From NCBI RefSeq assembly GCF_021560015.1, contig NZ_CP073588.1, positions 4,448,501 to 4,512,500 of the forward strand: a stretch of 64,000 nucleotides of DNA, written 5' to 3'. The notes under the pieces were generated by a model. The model saw nothing but the letters and a program-made list of their open reading frames with translations, did no database searches and was not told the DNA's origin. This DNA is from Shewanella vesiculosa (GTDB lineage: Bacteria > Pseudomonadota > Gammaproteobacteria > Enterobacterales > Shewanellaceae). Of the stretch, positions 25,459 through 34,966 are shown one piece after another (position 1 is the stretch's first letter; every line of letters starts with the position of its first letter). The position numbers and the translations under genes are program-made.

Positions 25459-26490
25459 ATGTCAACCTTAACCATTGAAAATATCTGTAGTGATTATCAA
25501 GGTCAAGTGATCTTGCGTCATTTAGATCTTACCTTGCAGCAAGGCGAAATTGTCGCATTATTAGGCCCCAGTGGTTGCGGCAAAACCACACTGCTGCGCG
25601 TGATTGCAGGTTTGCAAACCATTAGCCAAGGCAGTATCAGTATTAGTGGCCAGGTAATGAGCAGTGATGACGTGTTTGTTGCCAGTGAGCAACGTGGTGT
25701 CGGGATGATTTTTCAGGACTATGCTTTATTTCCACATTTAACCGTGGCGGATAATATTTTATTTGGCGTTAAAAATCTTAATGCAAAGGAGCGCCTTACT
25801 CGGTTGGATGAGATGCTTGAGCTGGTTAAATTAACTGGCTTGTCATCTCGTTATCCTCATGAATTATCTGGCGGACAGCAGCAGCGAGTTTCAATTGCGC
25901 GAGCCTTAGCATATCAACCTGAATTATTATTACTTGATGAACCTTTTTCCAATATTGATGCGCAAGTACGTAACGAGATGATGCTGGAAATTCGTGCCAT
26001 ATTAAAAAAGCGAAATGTGAGTGCGGTGTTTGTGACACACAGTAAAGATGAGGCATTTGTCTTTGCAGATAAGTTGGCATTATTTAAAGATGGCGCCATT
26101 ATTCAACATGGTAAAGCGGAAACCTTATACCGTTCGCCAAAAGAGCGCTACGTGGCTGATTTCCTCGGCGCGGGTAATTATTTACCTGTTACTGTAACCA
26201 CGAGTTATCAAGTCGATTATGCTCTTGGAAATCTTAATAGTACTGAAAAATTACCTTGGCCGATTGGAAGCCAAGGGCAAGTATTATTACGCCCGCAGCA
26301 AATTGAAGTTCATCCTAATACCAATGGTCTTGGCTGCATTGTTGAAAGGCATTTTTTGGGCACTGTATGCCATTATCAAGTGAAAGTTGGCGCTGATATC
26401 TTGGATATAAGTAGTCAATCAACGACACTAATACCTGGCCAACGAGTTGATATTCACATTGCGCCACATCCGCTAGTCATTTTTAATTAA
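25459..26490 (+). CDS. fbpC: Ferric iron ABC transporter, ATPase
   Basis: A 343-residue ABC ATPase. Walker A GPSGCGKTT (near 33), Q-loop FQDYALFPHLT, signature LSGGQQQRVSIARAL, Walker B LLLLDEPFSNID and H-loop VFVTHSKDEA are intact. A C-terminal TOBE-like regulatory domain follows (240-343; for example GQVLLRPQQIEVHP). It is the last gene of the Fur-controlled operon. Confidence 0.92.
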   Translation: MSTLTIENICSDYQGQVILRHLDLTLQQGEIVALLGPSGCGKTTLLRVIAGLQTISQGSISISGQVMSSDDVFVASEQRGVGMIFQDYALFPHLTVADNILFGVKNLNAKERLTRLDEMLELVKLTGLSSRYPHELSGGQQQRVSIARALAYQPELLLLDEPFSNIDAQVRNEMMLEIRAILKKRNVSAVFVTHSKDEAFVFADKLALFKDGAIIQHGKAETLYRSPKERYVADFLGAGNYLPVTVTTSYQVDYALGNLNSTEKLPWPIGSQGQVLLRPQQIEVHPNTNGLGCIVERHFLGTVCHYQVKVGADILDISSQSTTLIPGQRVDIHIAPHPLVIFN

Positions 26491-26971
26491 CGATTGATAT
26501 GGTCATCTTAATATGGAGCATAATTGTTAACATCAGACTTGAATCATAACCTGTTATAAAACCGTTTACTGTCTAGCCCACTGTGCTGCTTTAATTTAAA
26601 ATACACCATTACTTGCAGCATGCAGTCATAAAAGTGTGGGTCTGTTAATCAAATAAATGACAAGTTTGAGAGTCAATAAGCTTAATATTATGATTTCGGC
26701 TAACGAAGAATATCCTATAACTTGAGTTGAGTGAGCCATCTATTAAAACAGCTGTTCAATCTTTTACTTGAGAGAATATGAGTGCAATAGGTGATACAAA
26801 TCAGCTAAATGTGAGTACACTTCAAGTAATTTATATTTGATTAAGATAAGCTCATTGTTAGTTAATCATTAGCTAAACTAAGACGATATGTGAATCGCTC
26901 TCTAATGAGTTCAATGCGTTAAATTATCACCATTTAGGCCGACATTTAGTATTAAGGTGGATCAAGTTAAT
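26491..26971. other. Long intergenic region before the DyP peroxidase
   Basis: About 480 bp of AT-rich DNA with no ORF or RNA gene I can support. I see no terminator directly after the ABC operon. Confidence 0.35.
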
Positions 26972-27910
26972 ATGGATAACCAAGCTATGCCTCGTGAACA
27001 GTTAGGGATTTGCGCAGAAGGTAATTTACACAGTGTGTACCTGATGTTTAATGCCAATGATGGTGTTGAAGATCAGTTACGTCCATCTATTGCTAATGTG
27101 GCGCAATACATCTATGAGCTCACAGATCAATATGCAGACAGTGCTTTTAATGGCTTTGTCGGTATTGGTGCTAATTTTTGGGATACCTTTTATCCTGATG
27201 CGCGCCCAGCATTATTAAAACCTTTTCCGGCTATGAATGAAGGTATTCGTGATGCACCTGCAATGGAATATGATCTGTTTATTCATATTCGTTGTGACCG
27301 TTACGATATTTTACATCTTGTCGCAAATGAGATTAATCAAATGTTTGAAGATTTGGTTGAGCTAGTTGATGAAGAGCGTGGTTTCCGTTTTATGGACAGC
27401 CGTGATTTAACCGGTTTTGTTGATGGTACCGAAAACCCTAAGGGGCGCCATCGTCAAGAGGTTGCATTGGTTGGTAATGAAGATAAAGCGTTTGCCTCTG
27501 GTAGTTATGTTCATGTACAAAAATACATGCATAACTTAAGTAAATGGCATCGTTTACCACTGAAAAAACAAGAAGATATTTTTGGTCGAACTAAAGTTGA
27601 TGATATTGAATATGAGTCGGAAGATAAGCCATTAACCAGCCATACCAAGCGAGTTAATTTAAAAGATGCGCAAGGTAATTCATTAGAAATCCTGCGTCAA
27701 AGCATGCCTTATGGTTCGATTCGAGAGCAAGGGCTGATTTTTATTTCTGTGTGCCGCACTCCAGAACATTTTGAACAAATGCTTCGCAGTATGGTGCACG
27801 GTGATGGCCATGGAAATCATGATCATTTAATGTTATTTACCAAAGCGTTGACCGGATCATCATTCTTTGTGCCATCATTAGATTTTTTAACTCAATTCGA
27901 TGATGCGTAA
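26972..27910 (+). CDS. DyP-type haem peroxidase
   Basis: A dye-decolourising peroxidase of 312 residues from ATG 26972; an in-frame GTG at 26957 falls inside the AAGGTGG ribosome-binding site. The family motif GXXDG is present as GFVDGTENP (near 150), and the proximal haem His lies in SHTKRVNL (near 225). No Tat or Sec signal is present, so it is cytoplasmic or encapsulated. It resembles the Shewanella protein once labelled TyrA and enteric YfeX. No encapsulin gene is nearby. Natural substrate unknown. Confidence 0.88.
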   Translation: MDNQAMPREQLGICAEGNLHSVYLMFNANDGVEDQLRPSIANVAQYIYELTDQYADSAFNGFVGIGANFWDTFYPDARPALLKPFPAMNEGIRDAPAMEYDLFIHIRCDRYDILHLVANEINQMFEDLVELVDEERGFRFMDSRDLTGFVDGTENPKGRHRQEVALVGNEDKAFASGSYVHVQKYMHNLSKWHRLPLKKQEDIFGRTKVDDIEYESEDKPLTSHTKRVNLKDAQGNSLEILRQSMPYGSIREQGLIFISVCRTPEHFEQMLRSMVHGDGHGNHDHLMLFTKALTGSSFFVPSLDFLTQFDDA

Positions 27911-27924
27911 CCACCCGCGTTAAG

Positions 27925-27960
27925 CAAAAAAAAAAGCAATGCCATGGCATTGCTTTTTTT
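27925..27960. terminator. Bidirectional terminator between DyP and argR
   Basis: A-run, palindromic stem around GCAATGCCATGGCATTGC, T-run. It serves both convergent genes. Confidence 0.88.
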
Positions 27961-27971
27961 ATAGTGATATT

Positions 27972-28442
27972 TTATTCACTATAATTGAATAAAGATCTAA
28001 CGGTCTCTAAGGTATCATCAATAGTTTTTATACTTGCAGGGCAAATGAAAATCGTATCATCGCCAGCAATGGTACCTAATATCCCTTCAGGTTTACCTAT
28101 TGAATCCAGCAAACGAGCAATTAATTGTGCTGCACCTGGACTGGTTCTTACCACTATCATGGCTTGGTTATGATCAACATCTAGCACTAAATTCTTAACT
28201 GGGCTACCCGCAGTTGGAACGCCTAGCTCTGCAGGCAGGCAATAGACCATCTCTTGCTTGGCGTTACGAGTACGAACAGCACCAAATTTGCTGAGCATAC
28301 GCGATACTTTAGATTGATTAATATTACCGAATCCTTCGGTTTGAAGCGCATTAACAATCTCGCTCTGGCTTCCAAAACGTTCTTCTTTGAGAATCGATTT
28401 AAAAGTTCGTACGAGCTCATCCTGATTTCTTGTCGCTGGCAT
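27972..28442 (-). CDS. argR: Arginine repressor ArgR
   Basis: A 156-residue hexameric repressor that binds ARG boxes with L-arginine as co-repressor. Residues 1-75 are the winged-helix DNA-binding domain ([32 protein letters not shown] residues). Residues 80-156 form the arginine-binding oligomerisation domain with the family's [11 protein letters not shown] motif. Two ARG boxes at 28508-28546 lie 66-104 bp upstream, consistent with autoregulation. Confidence 0.95.
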   Translation of the reverse strand: MPATRNQDELVRTFKSILKEERFGSQSEIVNALQTEGFGNINQSKVSRMLSKFGAVRTRNAKQEMVYCLPAELGVPTAGSPVKNLVLDVDHNQAMIVVRTSPGAAQLIARLLDSIGKPEGILGTIAGDDTIFICPASIKTIDDTLETVRSLFNYSE

Positions 28443-28466
28443 AATGATATTTCATCTTATATTTGT

Positions 28467-28494
28467 TATTCAAAAATCTAGCACATTTTGAATA
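28467..28494. repeat. Perfect 9-bp inverted repeat in argR leader
   Basis: TATTCAAAA-N10-TTTTGAATA, located between the argR start and the ARG boxes. It could be an additional divergent operator half-pair or an RNA hairpin in the leader. The arms resemble ARG half-sites (TGAAT) but the spacing is wrong for a normal box. Confidence 0.5.
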
Positions 28495-28507
28495 GATTGA
28501 CTTATTA

Positions 28508-28546
28508 AGTCAAGAAAAAATCAAATTTATTGAATAAAAATTCATT
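28508..28546. promoter_or_regulatory. Tandem ARG boxes upstream of argR
   Basis: Box 2 (28529-28546) contains TGAATAAAAATTCA, a near-perfect ARG core. Box 1 (28508-28525) contains the weaker TCAAGAAAAAATCA. The box centres are 21 bp apart, exactly the 18-bp box plus 3-bp gap spacing of ArgR operators. Confidence 0.75.
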
Positions 28547-28608
28547 TTGTCGTGGAACTTTAAGCTGACACTTGTGTTAGTTCTGTGACTCATTTAAGCA
28601 ATAAATGA

Positions 28609-29034
28609 TTAAGATAATGGCGATGATTGTCTTGTCAGTACCAATAGAGTATCACCCTTTTCTGACAATAGATTAAGTTTTCCTTTTGAGAAATCAACTT
28701 GTTGTACTAATGAAATAGCTTGCATCAACTCGGCTTCTTGGCTCATAAAGCTGTCAACGCAGGCTTTCATGGTAGTGCCTGCTGGTGCCAGCTGTAAAAA
28801 GTTACCTTGCTGGGCATAACTGCCAAAAAACTGATTACAACTGTTGTTACCTGTTAACTCGCCATCTGCGGCAAAAACTAACGTTGCAGGACTATTATTA
28901 ATGGTTGGAGTGTCGAGGACGGTGTCGACATGCCAAGTACCAATTAATTGTTCATTTGAGACAGTGGCCGATGGACTTTGGCAAGCACTAAGGCCTATAA
29001 CTATAACTGCGGCGCCGAGAATATGCTTTATCAT
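28609..29034 (-). CDS. META-domain (HslJ-like) lipoprotein
   Basis: A 141-residue lipoprotein with lipobox LSAC (Cys18). The rest is a META domain: IGTWHVDTV at the start, FAADGELTGNNSCNQFFGSY near 55 and TTMKACVDSFMSQEAELMQAI near 88, with the two conserved Cys. META proteins include HslJ, linked to novobiocin resistance and stress; the role here is unknown. Probably periplasmic or outer-membrane attached. Confidence 0.82.
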   Translation of the reverse strand: MIKHILGAAVIVIGLSACQSPSATVSNEQLIGTWHVDTVLDTPTINNSPATLVFAADGELTGNNSCNQFFGSYAQQGNFLQLAPAGTTMKACVDSFMSQEAELMQAISLVQQVDFSKGKLNLLSEKGDTLLVLTRQSSPLS

Positions 29035-29156
29035 GCTGAGAGGGTTCCAAATACGAAAAAATTGGCGCTATTCTACTACTTGAGCATTAATAAAAGAGTA
29101 AATAATTGTCAGTTTTTGGATTAATGAACATTATTTAACGAACTAAAGAGAGTCAA

Positions 29157-29375
29157 ATGATTAAATTAGTCAAAGTGTTGCATATCATCGGCTTAATTAT
29201 GTTGCTGGTGGGCGTAGGCTTATATTGGCAAAGCGATATAGGTCAGCAAGTCAGTGGTATGCTGGTGATTGCATTGCTCATTGGCGTAGGAACATTAATT
29301 ATGTCTCCGCTGCCTGTTGCGCTAGTGATAGAATGGGCTAAGAAGCAACCTCCCCATTCAGATCCAAAGGAATAA
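29157..29375 (+). CDS. Small two-helix membrane protein (72 aa)
   Basis: Two hydrophobic helices (about 4-24 and 34-60) flank a short loop (YWQSDIGQQV), and the protein ends in a hydrophilic tail. The ATG follows GAG near 29149. No family recognised with confidence. It sits 3 bp before the next acetyltransferase gene, so the two are probably co-translated. Confidence 0.6.
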   Translation: MIKLVKVLHIIGLIMLLVGVGLYWQSDIGQQVSGMLVIALLIGVGTLIMSPLPVALVIEWAKKQPPHSDPKE

Positions 29376-29378
29376 TCA

Positions 29379-29936
29379 TTGTCATTTATTATCCGTAAGG
29401 CGTTATTCACCGATGTTACTGCCATTGTGCAGTTAGAGCGTGCTCATGTAGATGATGAGTTATCTGGTTCAGATAACCAATTACATGCTCATTCATTCAC
29501 CAAAAGTGAGGTGGGTCAGCTAATTAATCAACATTGGTTTATGGTGGCAGAAGAGCAAGGGCAAATTATTGGTTATGTGATGGCCGCAAGATGGTCATTT
29601 TTTTCCGCGCAACCATTGTATCGCCATATTATTCAAAAGATTAAGTTCGCTGAGTTGGCTGGGCAAGCTTTATCGACGACCAATTCGTGTCAATATGGGC
29701 CGGTTTGGATCCAAGAGTCAAAACGTGGCCAAGGCGTGTTTGCGGCGTTAGTGAGTGAGTTAAAAAAACAAGTAAACACTAGCTTTCCATTTATGGTGAC
29801 CTATGTTGCTGCAGACAATGCTCGCTCTTTAGCGGCACATCAACAAAAAGCTGCGATGACACAGATTGATCAATTTCGTTTTGAACAACGTGATTATTGT
29901 TTATTGGCCACCTCTACAGCTGATGTCATCAGCTAA
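29379..29936 (+). CDS. GNAT-family N-acetyltransferase
   Basis: A 185-residue protein with the GNAT fold: FIIRKALFTDVTAIVQLERAH at the start, GQIIGYVMAARWSF (strand 4) and the acetyl-CoA-binding region VWIQESKRGQGVFAALVSEL, close to the usual R/Q-x-x-G-x-G/A. The start is TTG at 29379 with AAGG 8 bp upstream and no better in-frame ATG. Substrate unknown. Confidence 0.75.
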   Translation: MSFIIRKALFTDVTAIVQLERAHVDDELSGSDNQLHAHSFTKSEVGQLINQHWFMVAEEQGQIIGYVMAARWSFFSAQPLYRHIIQKIKFAELAGQALSTTNSCQYGPVWIQESKRGQGVFAALVSELKKQVNTSFPFMVTYVAADNARSLAAHQQKAAMTQIDQFRFEQRDYCLLATSTADVIS

Positions 29937-29981
29937 CTATGTCTTGGTGCGTGAATAAAGTGGTTATTAATTAGGAATATA

Positions 29982-30339
29982 ATGAGTACTGACTTTGAAA
30001 CCCTTTTTTTCACCTTACCTTGGTTTAAGATTATCAGCATTTGACAACATGAAGCTGATTGCCGCGGTATTGGCTGAGGCAAATGAATCATATGATTGCA
30101 TTGAAGCAAGTGTGCACAGTAAGGATAATCCACAAGTGCAGCAATCAGGATATTTTGTGCGCTGGCATGATAGATGGGTATTTTGTGGGGTAACCAATGA
30201 CTATCATGCTGCAATAGCCTTATTTACTCAAATTGAGCAGATCAATATGGCATCAATTAGTGTCAAATATGTGCCAATAATGAGTATGCAGCAAGTGTCA
30301 TTTATGTGCATTGAAAGTGCGCATTTCGATCATTGTTAA
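29982..30339 (+). pseudogene. Small unknown gene interrupted by a frameshift at a T7 run
   Basis: ATG 29982 has AGGA 5 bp upstream and reads MSTDFETLFF before ending after 20 codons. The +1 frame then reads on from KPFFSPYLGLRL to the stop at 30339. Removing one T from the run of seven at 30004-30010 joins the two into one 118-residue frame starting MSTDFETLFSPYLGLRLSAF. Without this, translation would need TTG 29995 or ATG 30049 (96 residues). The product is soluble with no recognised family. Whether the extra T is a real mutation, a slippage site or a sequencing error cannot be told. Confidence 0.55.
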
Positions 30340-30408
30340 CCTATTTTATTGTACTATCTTCATTTATGTTTACGCATTAGGATGATTTAGCTAAATCATT
30401 GATGTGAA

Positions 30409-31074
30409 TTATTGCTCAGGGTTATTTAACTGCATCAGTACCAGTGGTCGTTCTTCAGAGTGGTAACGATAGTATAATTGGGTGATTTCTGCTGGTAACT
30501 GCGATATTTGCCGCGGTTCTATCGCCACAAAGTGCTGCTGTTGATATAAGCCTATTAACCATGGGTGAGCAAATAAGAAGCAATGTTTAGTCTTTAATCT
30601 AGGTGCAATAAACTGTAATAAGTGGCTTGCATGGTGTTGGCCACGATAGTCGGGGTGAACTAACAATCCATTTACCAGTTGATAGTGGCCTATCGGTTTG
30701 ACTCTTATAGCGGCAATAATATTTCGCGGTCTGAATGTCGCTCTATTAACGTCATCACTTCTGTCTTGATTATCAGTAGCGTTTGAGTTTAGGTGATTAA
30801 TAACTGCTATCGCTTCTTTTTGAGCTAATCGCGCATAAGGCATATGCTGACGATAGAATAATTTAATGGCTGACCATTCTTTTATTGCACAGAGCTTAAT
30901 CGCTGAGAGTTTGCTTTCAGCAAGTTCAATCGCTTCGCCTTCTACAGCAGTAGGATGACTCGCAATCGACTTATTCGCAATCGAATCAGCTTCAATGGGT
31001 TCCGCCCCTTCGGATGGCGGTGCAACAGCTTGCTTTGCTATTATATTTTTTTCTAGCCAAGTGGCTTGATACAT
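30409..31074 (-). CDS. GNAT-family N-acetyltransferase-like protein
   Basis: A 221-residue protein. The GNAT core lies in residues 110-190: IIAAIRVKPIGHYQLVNGLLVHPDYRGQHHASHLLQF, with the acetyl-CoA motif YRGQHHASHLL in place of the usual RGxGxG, then CFLFAHPWLIGLYQQQHF. Residues 14-75 are an unusual Ala/Glu/Ser/Ile-rich insertion with a small internal repeat (SAIKL, CAIKEW, SAIKLF). Substrate unknown. It is upstream of metK's terminator on the same strand as metK. Confidence 0.65.
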   Translation of the reverse strand: MYQATWLEKNIIAKQAVAPPSEGAEPIEADSIANKSIASHPTAVEGEAIELAESKLSAIKLCAIKEWSAIKLFYRQHMPYARLAQKEAIAVINHLNSNATDNQDRSDDVNRATFRPRNIIAAIRVKPIGHYQLVNGLLVHPDYRGQHHASHLLQFIAPRLKTKHCFLFAHPWLIGLYQQQHFVAIEPRQISQLPAEITQLYYRYHSEERPLVLMQLNNPEQ

Positions 31075-31149
31075 AATGAGACCCAGTGTCGAGATTAAAT
31101 CATTACCTTCTTACATCGGCTAGTGCAAATTGGATAGCGCCAATAACAT

Positions 31150-31171
31150 AAAACCGCCAAATGGCGGTTTT
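31150..31171 (-). terminator. Terminator after metK
   Basis: AAAACCGCC / GGCGGTTTT stem with an AAAT loop, 60 bp past the metK stop. The T-tract is short (four). Confidence 0.7.
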
Positions 31172-31230
31172 ATGTTTGATATCGTTTTAGCTTAGCCAAC
31201 AAGCGTTAGGCTATATCGATACCTAGATTA

Positions 31231-32382
31231 TTATAGTCCGGCATCAGCACGAAGAATCTCAGCTTTATCTGTCGCTTCCCAAGGGAATATATCGCGACCA
31301 AAATGGCCATAAGCTGCAGTTTGTTGATAGATAGGACGCGCCAAATCTAGCATTGCGGTTAAACCATAAGGACGCAGCTCAAAGTGCTGACGGATCAATT
31401 TGATCAATACTTCTTCAGACACTTTACCAGTACCGAATGTTTCGATACTAATAGATGTTGGCTCTGCAACACCAATAGCATAAGACACTTGTAGCTCACA
31501 GCGATCAGCAAGACCTGCAGCAACAATATTCTTAGCCACATAACGTGCAGCATAAGCTGCGCTACGGTCTACTTTCGATGGGTCTTTACCAGAGAATGCA
31601 CCGCCACCATGGCGCGCCATTCCGCCGTAAGTATCAACGATAATCTTACGTCCTGTTAAACCACAATCACCAACAGGTCCGCCAATGACAAAGCGACCAG
31701 TAGGGTTGATAAAGTATTTAGTGTCTTTGTTTAACCATTGTGCAGGTAATACAGGCTTGATGATGGTTTCCATTACGGCTTCAATCAAATCTGCTTGTGT
31801 TACGTCTTCACGATGTTGAGTTGACAATACAATCGCATCGATACCGATGATTTTGCCATCGTCATATGCAAAGGTTACTTGGCTTTTTGCATCTGGACGC
31901 AACCAAGGTAAAGTGCCGTCTTTACGCACTTCTGACTGACGCTTAACTAGCTTATGAGCGTAAGTGATAGGTGCAGGCATTAATACGTCGGTTTCATTGC
32001 TGGCATAGCCAAACATTAAGCCCTGATCGCCAGCGCCTTGTTCAGCAGGATCTGAGCGGTCAACGCCTTGATTGATGTCTGGTGACTGTTTGCCAATGGC
32101 ATTAAGTACCGCACATGAATCAGCATCAAAACCCATATCTGAATTGGTGTAACCGATTTCGCGGACGGTTTTACGGGTAATTTCTTCAATGTCTACCCAA
32201 GCAGAAGTGGTGACTTCACCGCCCACTAATACCATACCGGTTTTAACATACGTTTCGCACGCAACACGAGCCTTTGGATCTTGCTCAAGTATTGCGTCTA
32301 ATACCGCATCAGAAATCTGATCGGCGATTTTATCTGGATGACCTTCTGAGACCGACTCAGAGGTAAACAAGTGCTTTGCCAT
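31231..32382 (-). CDS. metK: S-adenosylmethionine synthetase
   Basis: MetK makes SAM from methionine and ATP. At 383 residues it has the family length and motifs: [20 protein letters not shown] at the start, [12 protein letters not shown] (the ATP-binding hexapeptide region near 116) and [19 protein letters not shown] (the P-loop-like motif near 258). Met boxes lie 32-47 bp before the start, indicating MetJ repression. It is divergent from tkt. Confidence 0.97.
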   Translation of the reverse strand: MAKHLFTSESVSEGHPDKIADQISDAVLDAILEQDPKARVACETYVKTGMVLVGGEVTTSAWVDIEEITRKTVREIGYTNSDMGFDADSCAVLNAIGKQSPDINQGVDRSDPAEQGAGDQGLMFGYASNETDVLMPAPITYAHKLVKRQSEVRKDGTLPWLRPDAKSQVTFAYDDGKIIGIDAIVLSTQHREDVTQADLIEAVMETIIKPVLPAQWLNKDTKYFINPTGRFVIGGPVGDCGLTGRKIIVDTYGGMARHGGGAFSGKDPSKVDRSAAYAARYVAKNIVAAGLADRCELQVSYAIGVAEPTSISIETFGTGKVSEEVLIKLIRQHFELRPYGLTAMLDLARPIYQQTAAYGHFGRDIFPWEATDKAEILRADAGL

Positions 32383-32922
32383 AATAGGAAAATCTCGTTG
32401 GTTGCATTTGAATATACGTCTAGACGTCTATTTTAGTCGAAATCTAATTTGATAACACCCCTTAATACGAATTTAAGCAGATAATTGTGCAGTAGTGCAT
32501 GAATATTTTTTACTCTCTATGAGTGTGTTTAGCTAATGGGTTAATTAAACTTATGATTAAATTAGGTTTTAATCATTTTTGTTGGTCTGCTTTAAACACT
32601 TTGGTGCCATTAATTGAACAATATTAAGGATGATTATGAGGTATTAAGTGTTGAGACAAGTTGACGTTTTACTTACACAGCACTGTTTTCTAAGCTGACT
32701 GTCAATAAATAATTACTCAGTATGTAGATGTTCATTACGGGGCTTTTTGCATGTTATCTACCCAATAAACATCAGCGGTAAGACGAACTTAATAGGTAAA
32801 AGTGAGCTTATTACTGACTAAAAATGTAATGAGAGAAATTTTAATTTGCGTCACATCGCCTTGTAGGGGAAAATATGGCTTCACAATTGCCCGCTAGACC
32901 TTACAAACAAGCAGGAGAGAGC
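32383..32922. other. Divergent control region of metK and tkt
   Basis: About 500 bp. Beside metK it holds the Met boxes. Before tkt, AGGGG at 32865-32869 precedes an in-frame ATG at 32875, 48 bp before the conserved tkt start, so a 16-residue N-terminal extension is possible. Nothing else is recognised. Confidence 0.4.
32414..32429. promoter_or_regulatory. MetJ operator (Met boxes)
   Basis: Two abutting 8-bp Met boxes, ATACGTCT and the perfect consensus AGACGTCT, with a weak third (ATTTTAGT) following. They lie 32 bp upstream of metK. Confidence 0.82.
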
Positions 32923-34918
32923 ATGTCATCTCGTAAAGTACTCGCTAACGCTATTCGCGCCCTAAGTATGGATGCGGTTCAAAAAGCCAATTCTGGTCAT
33001 CCAGGTGCCCCAATGGGTATGGCTGATATCGCCGAAGTGCTATGGAATGATTTTCTAAAGCACAATCCAACTAATCCTAACTGGGTCGATCGCGATCGTT
33101 TTGTTCTGTCAAACGGTCATGGCTCTATGCTTATCTACTCTTTATTGCATTTATCAGGTTATGAGTTGCCGATTGAAGAGTTAAAGCAATTCCGTCAATT
33201 ACATTCAAAAACACCTGGTCATCCTGAGTATGGTTATACTCCAGGTGTTGAAACCACCACCGGTCCTTTAGGCGCAGGTTTGAGCAATGCTGTTGGTATG
33301 GCTATTGCCGAAAAAACCTTAGCGGCTCAGTTTAACCGTCCAGGTCACGATATTGTTGATCATTTTACCTACTGTTTCTTAGGTGATGGCTGTTTAATGG
33401 AAGGTATTTCTCACGAAGCCAGTTCATTAGCCGGCACATTAGGCCTAGGTAAGTTAGTGGCATTTTGGGATGACAACGGTATTTCTATCGATGGTCATGT
33501 TGAAGGTTGGTTCACTGATGATACGCCTAAGCGCTTTGAAGCCTATGGCTGGCATGTTATTGCTGATGTTGATGGTCATAATCCTGATGCCATCCGTGCA
33601 GCAATTGAACAAGCTAAATCTGTCACCGATAAGCCATCGATGATTTGCTGTAAAACCATTATTGGTTTTGGTTCTCCGAACAAATCGGGCAGCCATGATT
33701 GTCATGGTGCACCATTAGGTGATGCTGAAATTGCAGCCGCTCGTGAGTTCTTAAACTGGCCACACGCTCCTTTTGAAATCCCATCTGATGTTTATGCTGG
33801 TTGGGATGCCAAACACAAAGGTGAGGCGAATGAGTCATTATGGAATGACAAGTTTGCTGCATATCAAGCTGCGTTCCCAGAACTTGCTGCAGAATATGAT
33901 CGCCGTGTTTTAAAGGGTGATTTACCTGCTGATTTTGAAGCAAAAGCACAAGCCTTTATCCAAGAAAGCCAAGATAAAGCCGAAGGTATTGCGAGCCGTA
34001 AAGCATCTCAAAATGCGATTGGTTTCTTTGGTGCTATGTTGCCAGAATTACTTGGCGGTAGCGCAGACTTAGCCGGTTCTAACTTAACGCTATGGTCTGG
34101 CTCAAAAGGTATTCAAGACGATCCTGCCGGTAACTACATCTATTACGGTGTACGTGAATTCGGTATGAGCGGTATTATGAACGGTGCGTCGTTGCATGGT
34201 GGTTTTATTAACTATGGCGCTACCTTCATGATGTTTATGGAATACGCGCGTAACGCAGTACGTATGTCAGCATTAATGGGTATTCAAAACATTTTCGTTT
34301 ATACCCATGACTCTATTGGTCAAGGCGAAGATGGTCCAACGCATCAGCCGATTGAGCAATTAGCTAACTTACGTTTAACGCCAAATATGGCAGTATGGCG
34401 TCCATGTGATGCAGCAGAAACGGCTGTTTCATGGAAGGCGGCAATTGAGCGCCGTGATGCACCAACATCATTAGTTTTCAGTCGTCAGGGTCTTAAGGCT
34501 CAAGCGCGTACTGCGGAGCAATTAGCTAACGTTGCTAAAGGCGGTTATGTACTGTCTGATTGTCAAGGCACTGCTGATGTGATCTTAATTGCAACCGGTA
34601 GCGAAGTGCAATTAGCCATGGATTCAGCCGCTGAGTTAAAGCAAACTCGGCCAGAAAGTGCGCGTGGTTTCTATGCCTTCTACGACTGAGTTTGATAAGC
34701 AAGATGCTGCTTACAAAGAATCTGTATTACCAAAAGGTGTCACTAAGCGTGTTGCTATTGAAGCTGCGCATACTGATTTCTGGTACAAATACATTGGTTT
34801 TGAGGGCGGTGTTGTTGGCATGACGACCTTCGGTGAGTCTGCTCCTGGTGGTGATTTACTTAAGCATTTCGGCTTCACTGTTGATAATGTAGTAAAAACT
34901 GTCCAATCTTTAGGATAA
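32923..34918 (+). pseudogene. tkt: Transketolase, split by a one-base frameshift
   Basis: Transketolase moves two-carbon units in the pentose phosphate pathway and makes erythrose 4-phosphate for AroG. From ATG 32923 (AGGAG 5 bp upstream; [19 protein letters not shown]) the frame matches TktA up to codon 574, with TPP motif [13 protein letters not shown] and the pyrimidine-domain signature [16 protein letters not shown]. It then ends at 34689 after about 14 unrelated residues, while the true C-terminus ([18 protein letters not shown] to the end at 34918) continues in another frame. Dropping one A from the AAA at 34643-34645 restores 664 residues. The truncated product would lack about 90 C-terminal residues. 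Mutation or sequencing error cannot be separated here. Confidence 0.9.
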
Positions 34919-34926
34919 TCATCTGA

Positions 34927-34957
34927 GATTAAACACTTATCTATTAAGTGTTTAATC
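34927..34957. repeat. 13-bp perfect hairpin after tkt
   Basis: GATTAAACACTTA / TAAGTGTTTAATC with a 5-base loop. No T-tract follows, so it may protect the tkt mRNA 3' end rather than terminate. Confidence 0.7.
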
Positions 34958-34966
34958 TGTATAATA

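Noticed and set aside
25826..26099. Two overlapping minus-strand frames opposite the iron ATPase gene
   Set aside because: Antisense shadows of fbpC with no translation signals.
33659..33949. Minus-strand frames inside tkt
   Set aside because: Antisense shadows within a conserved gene.
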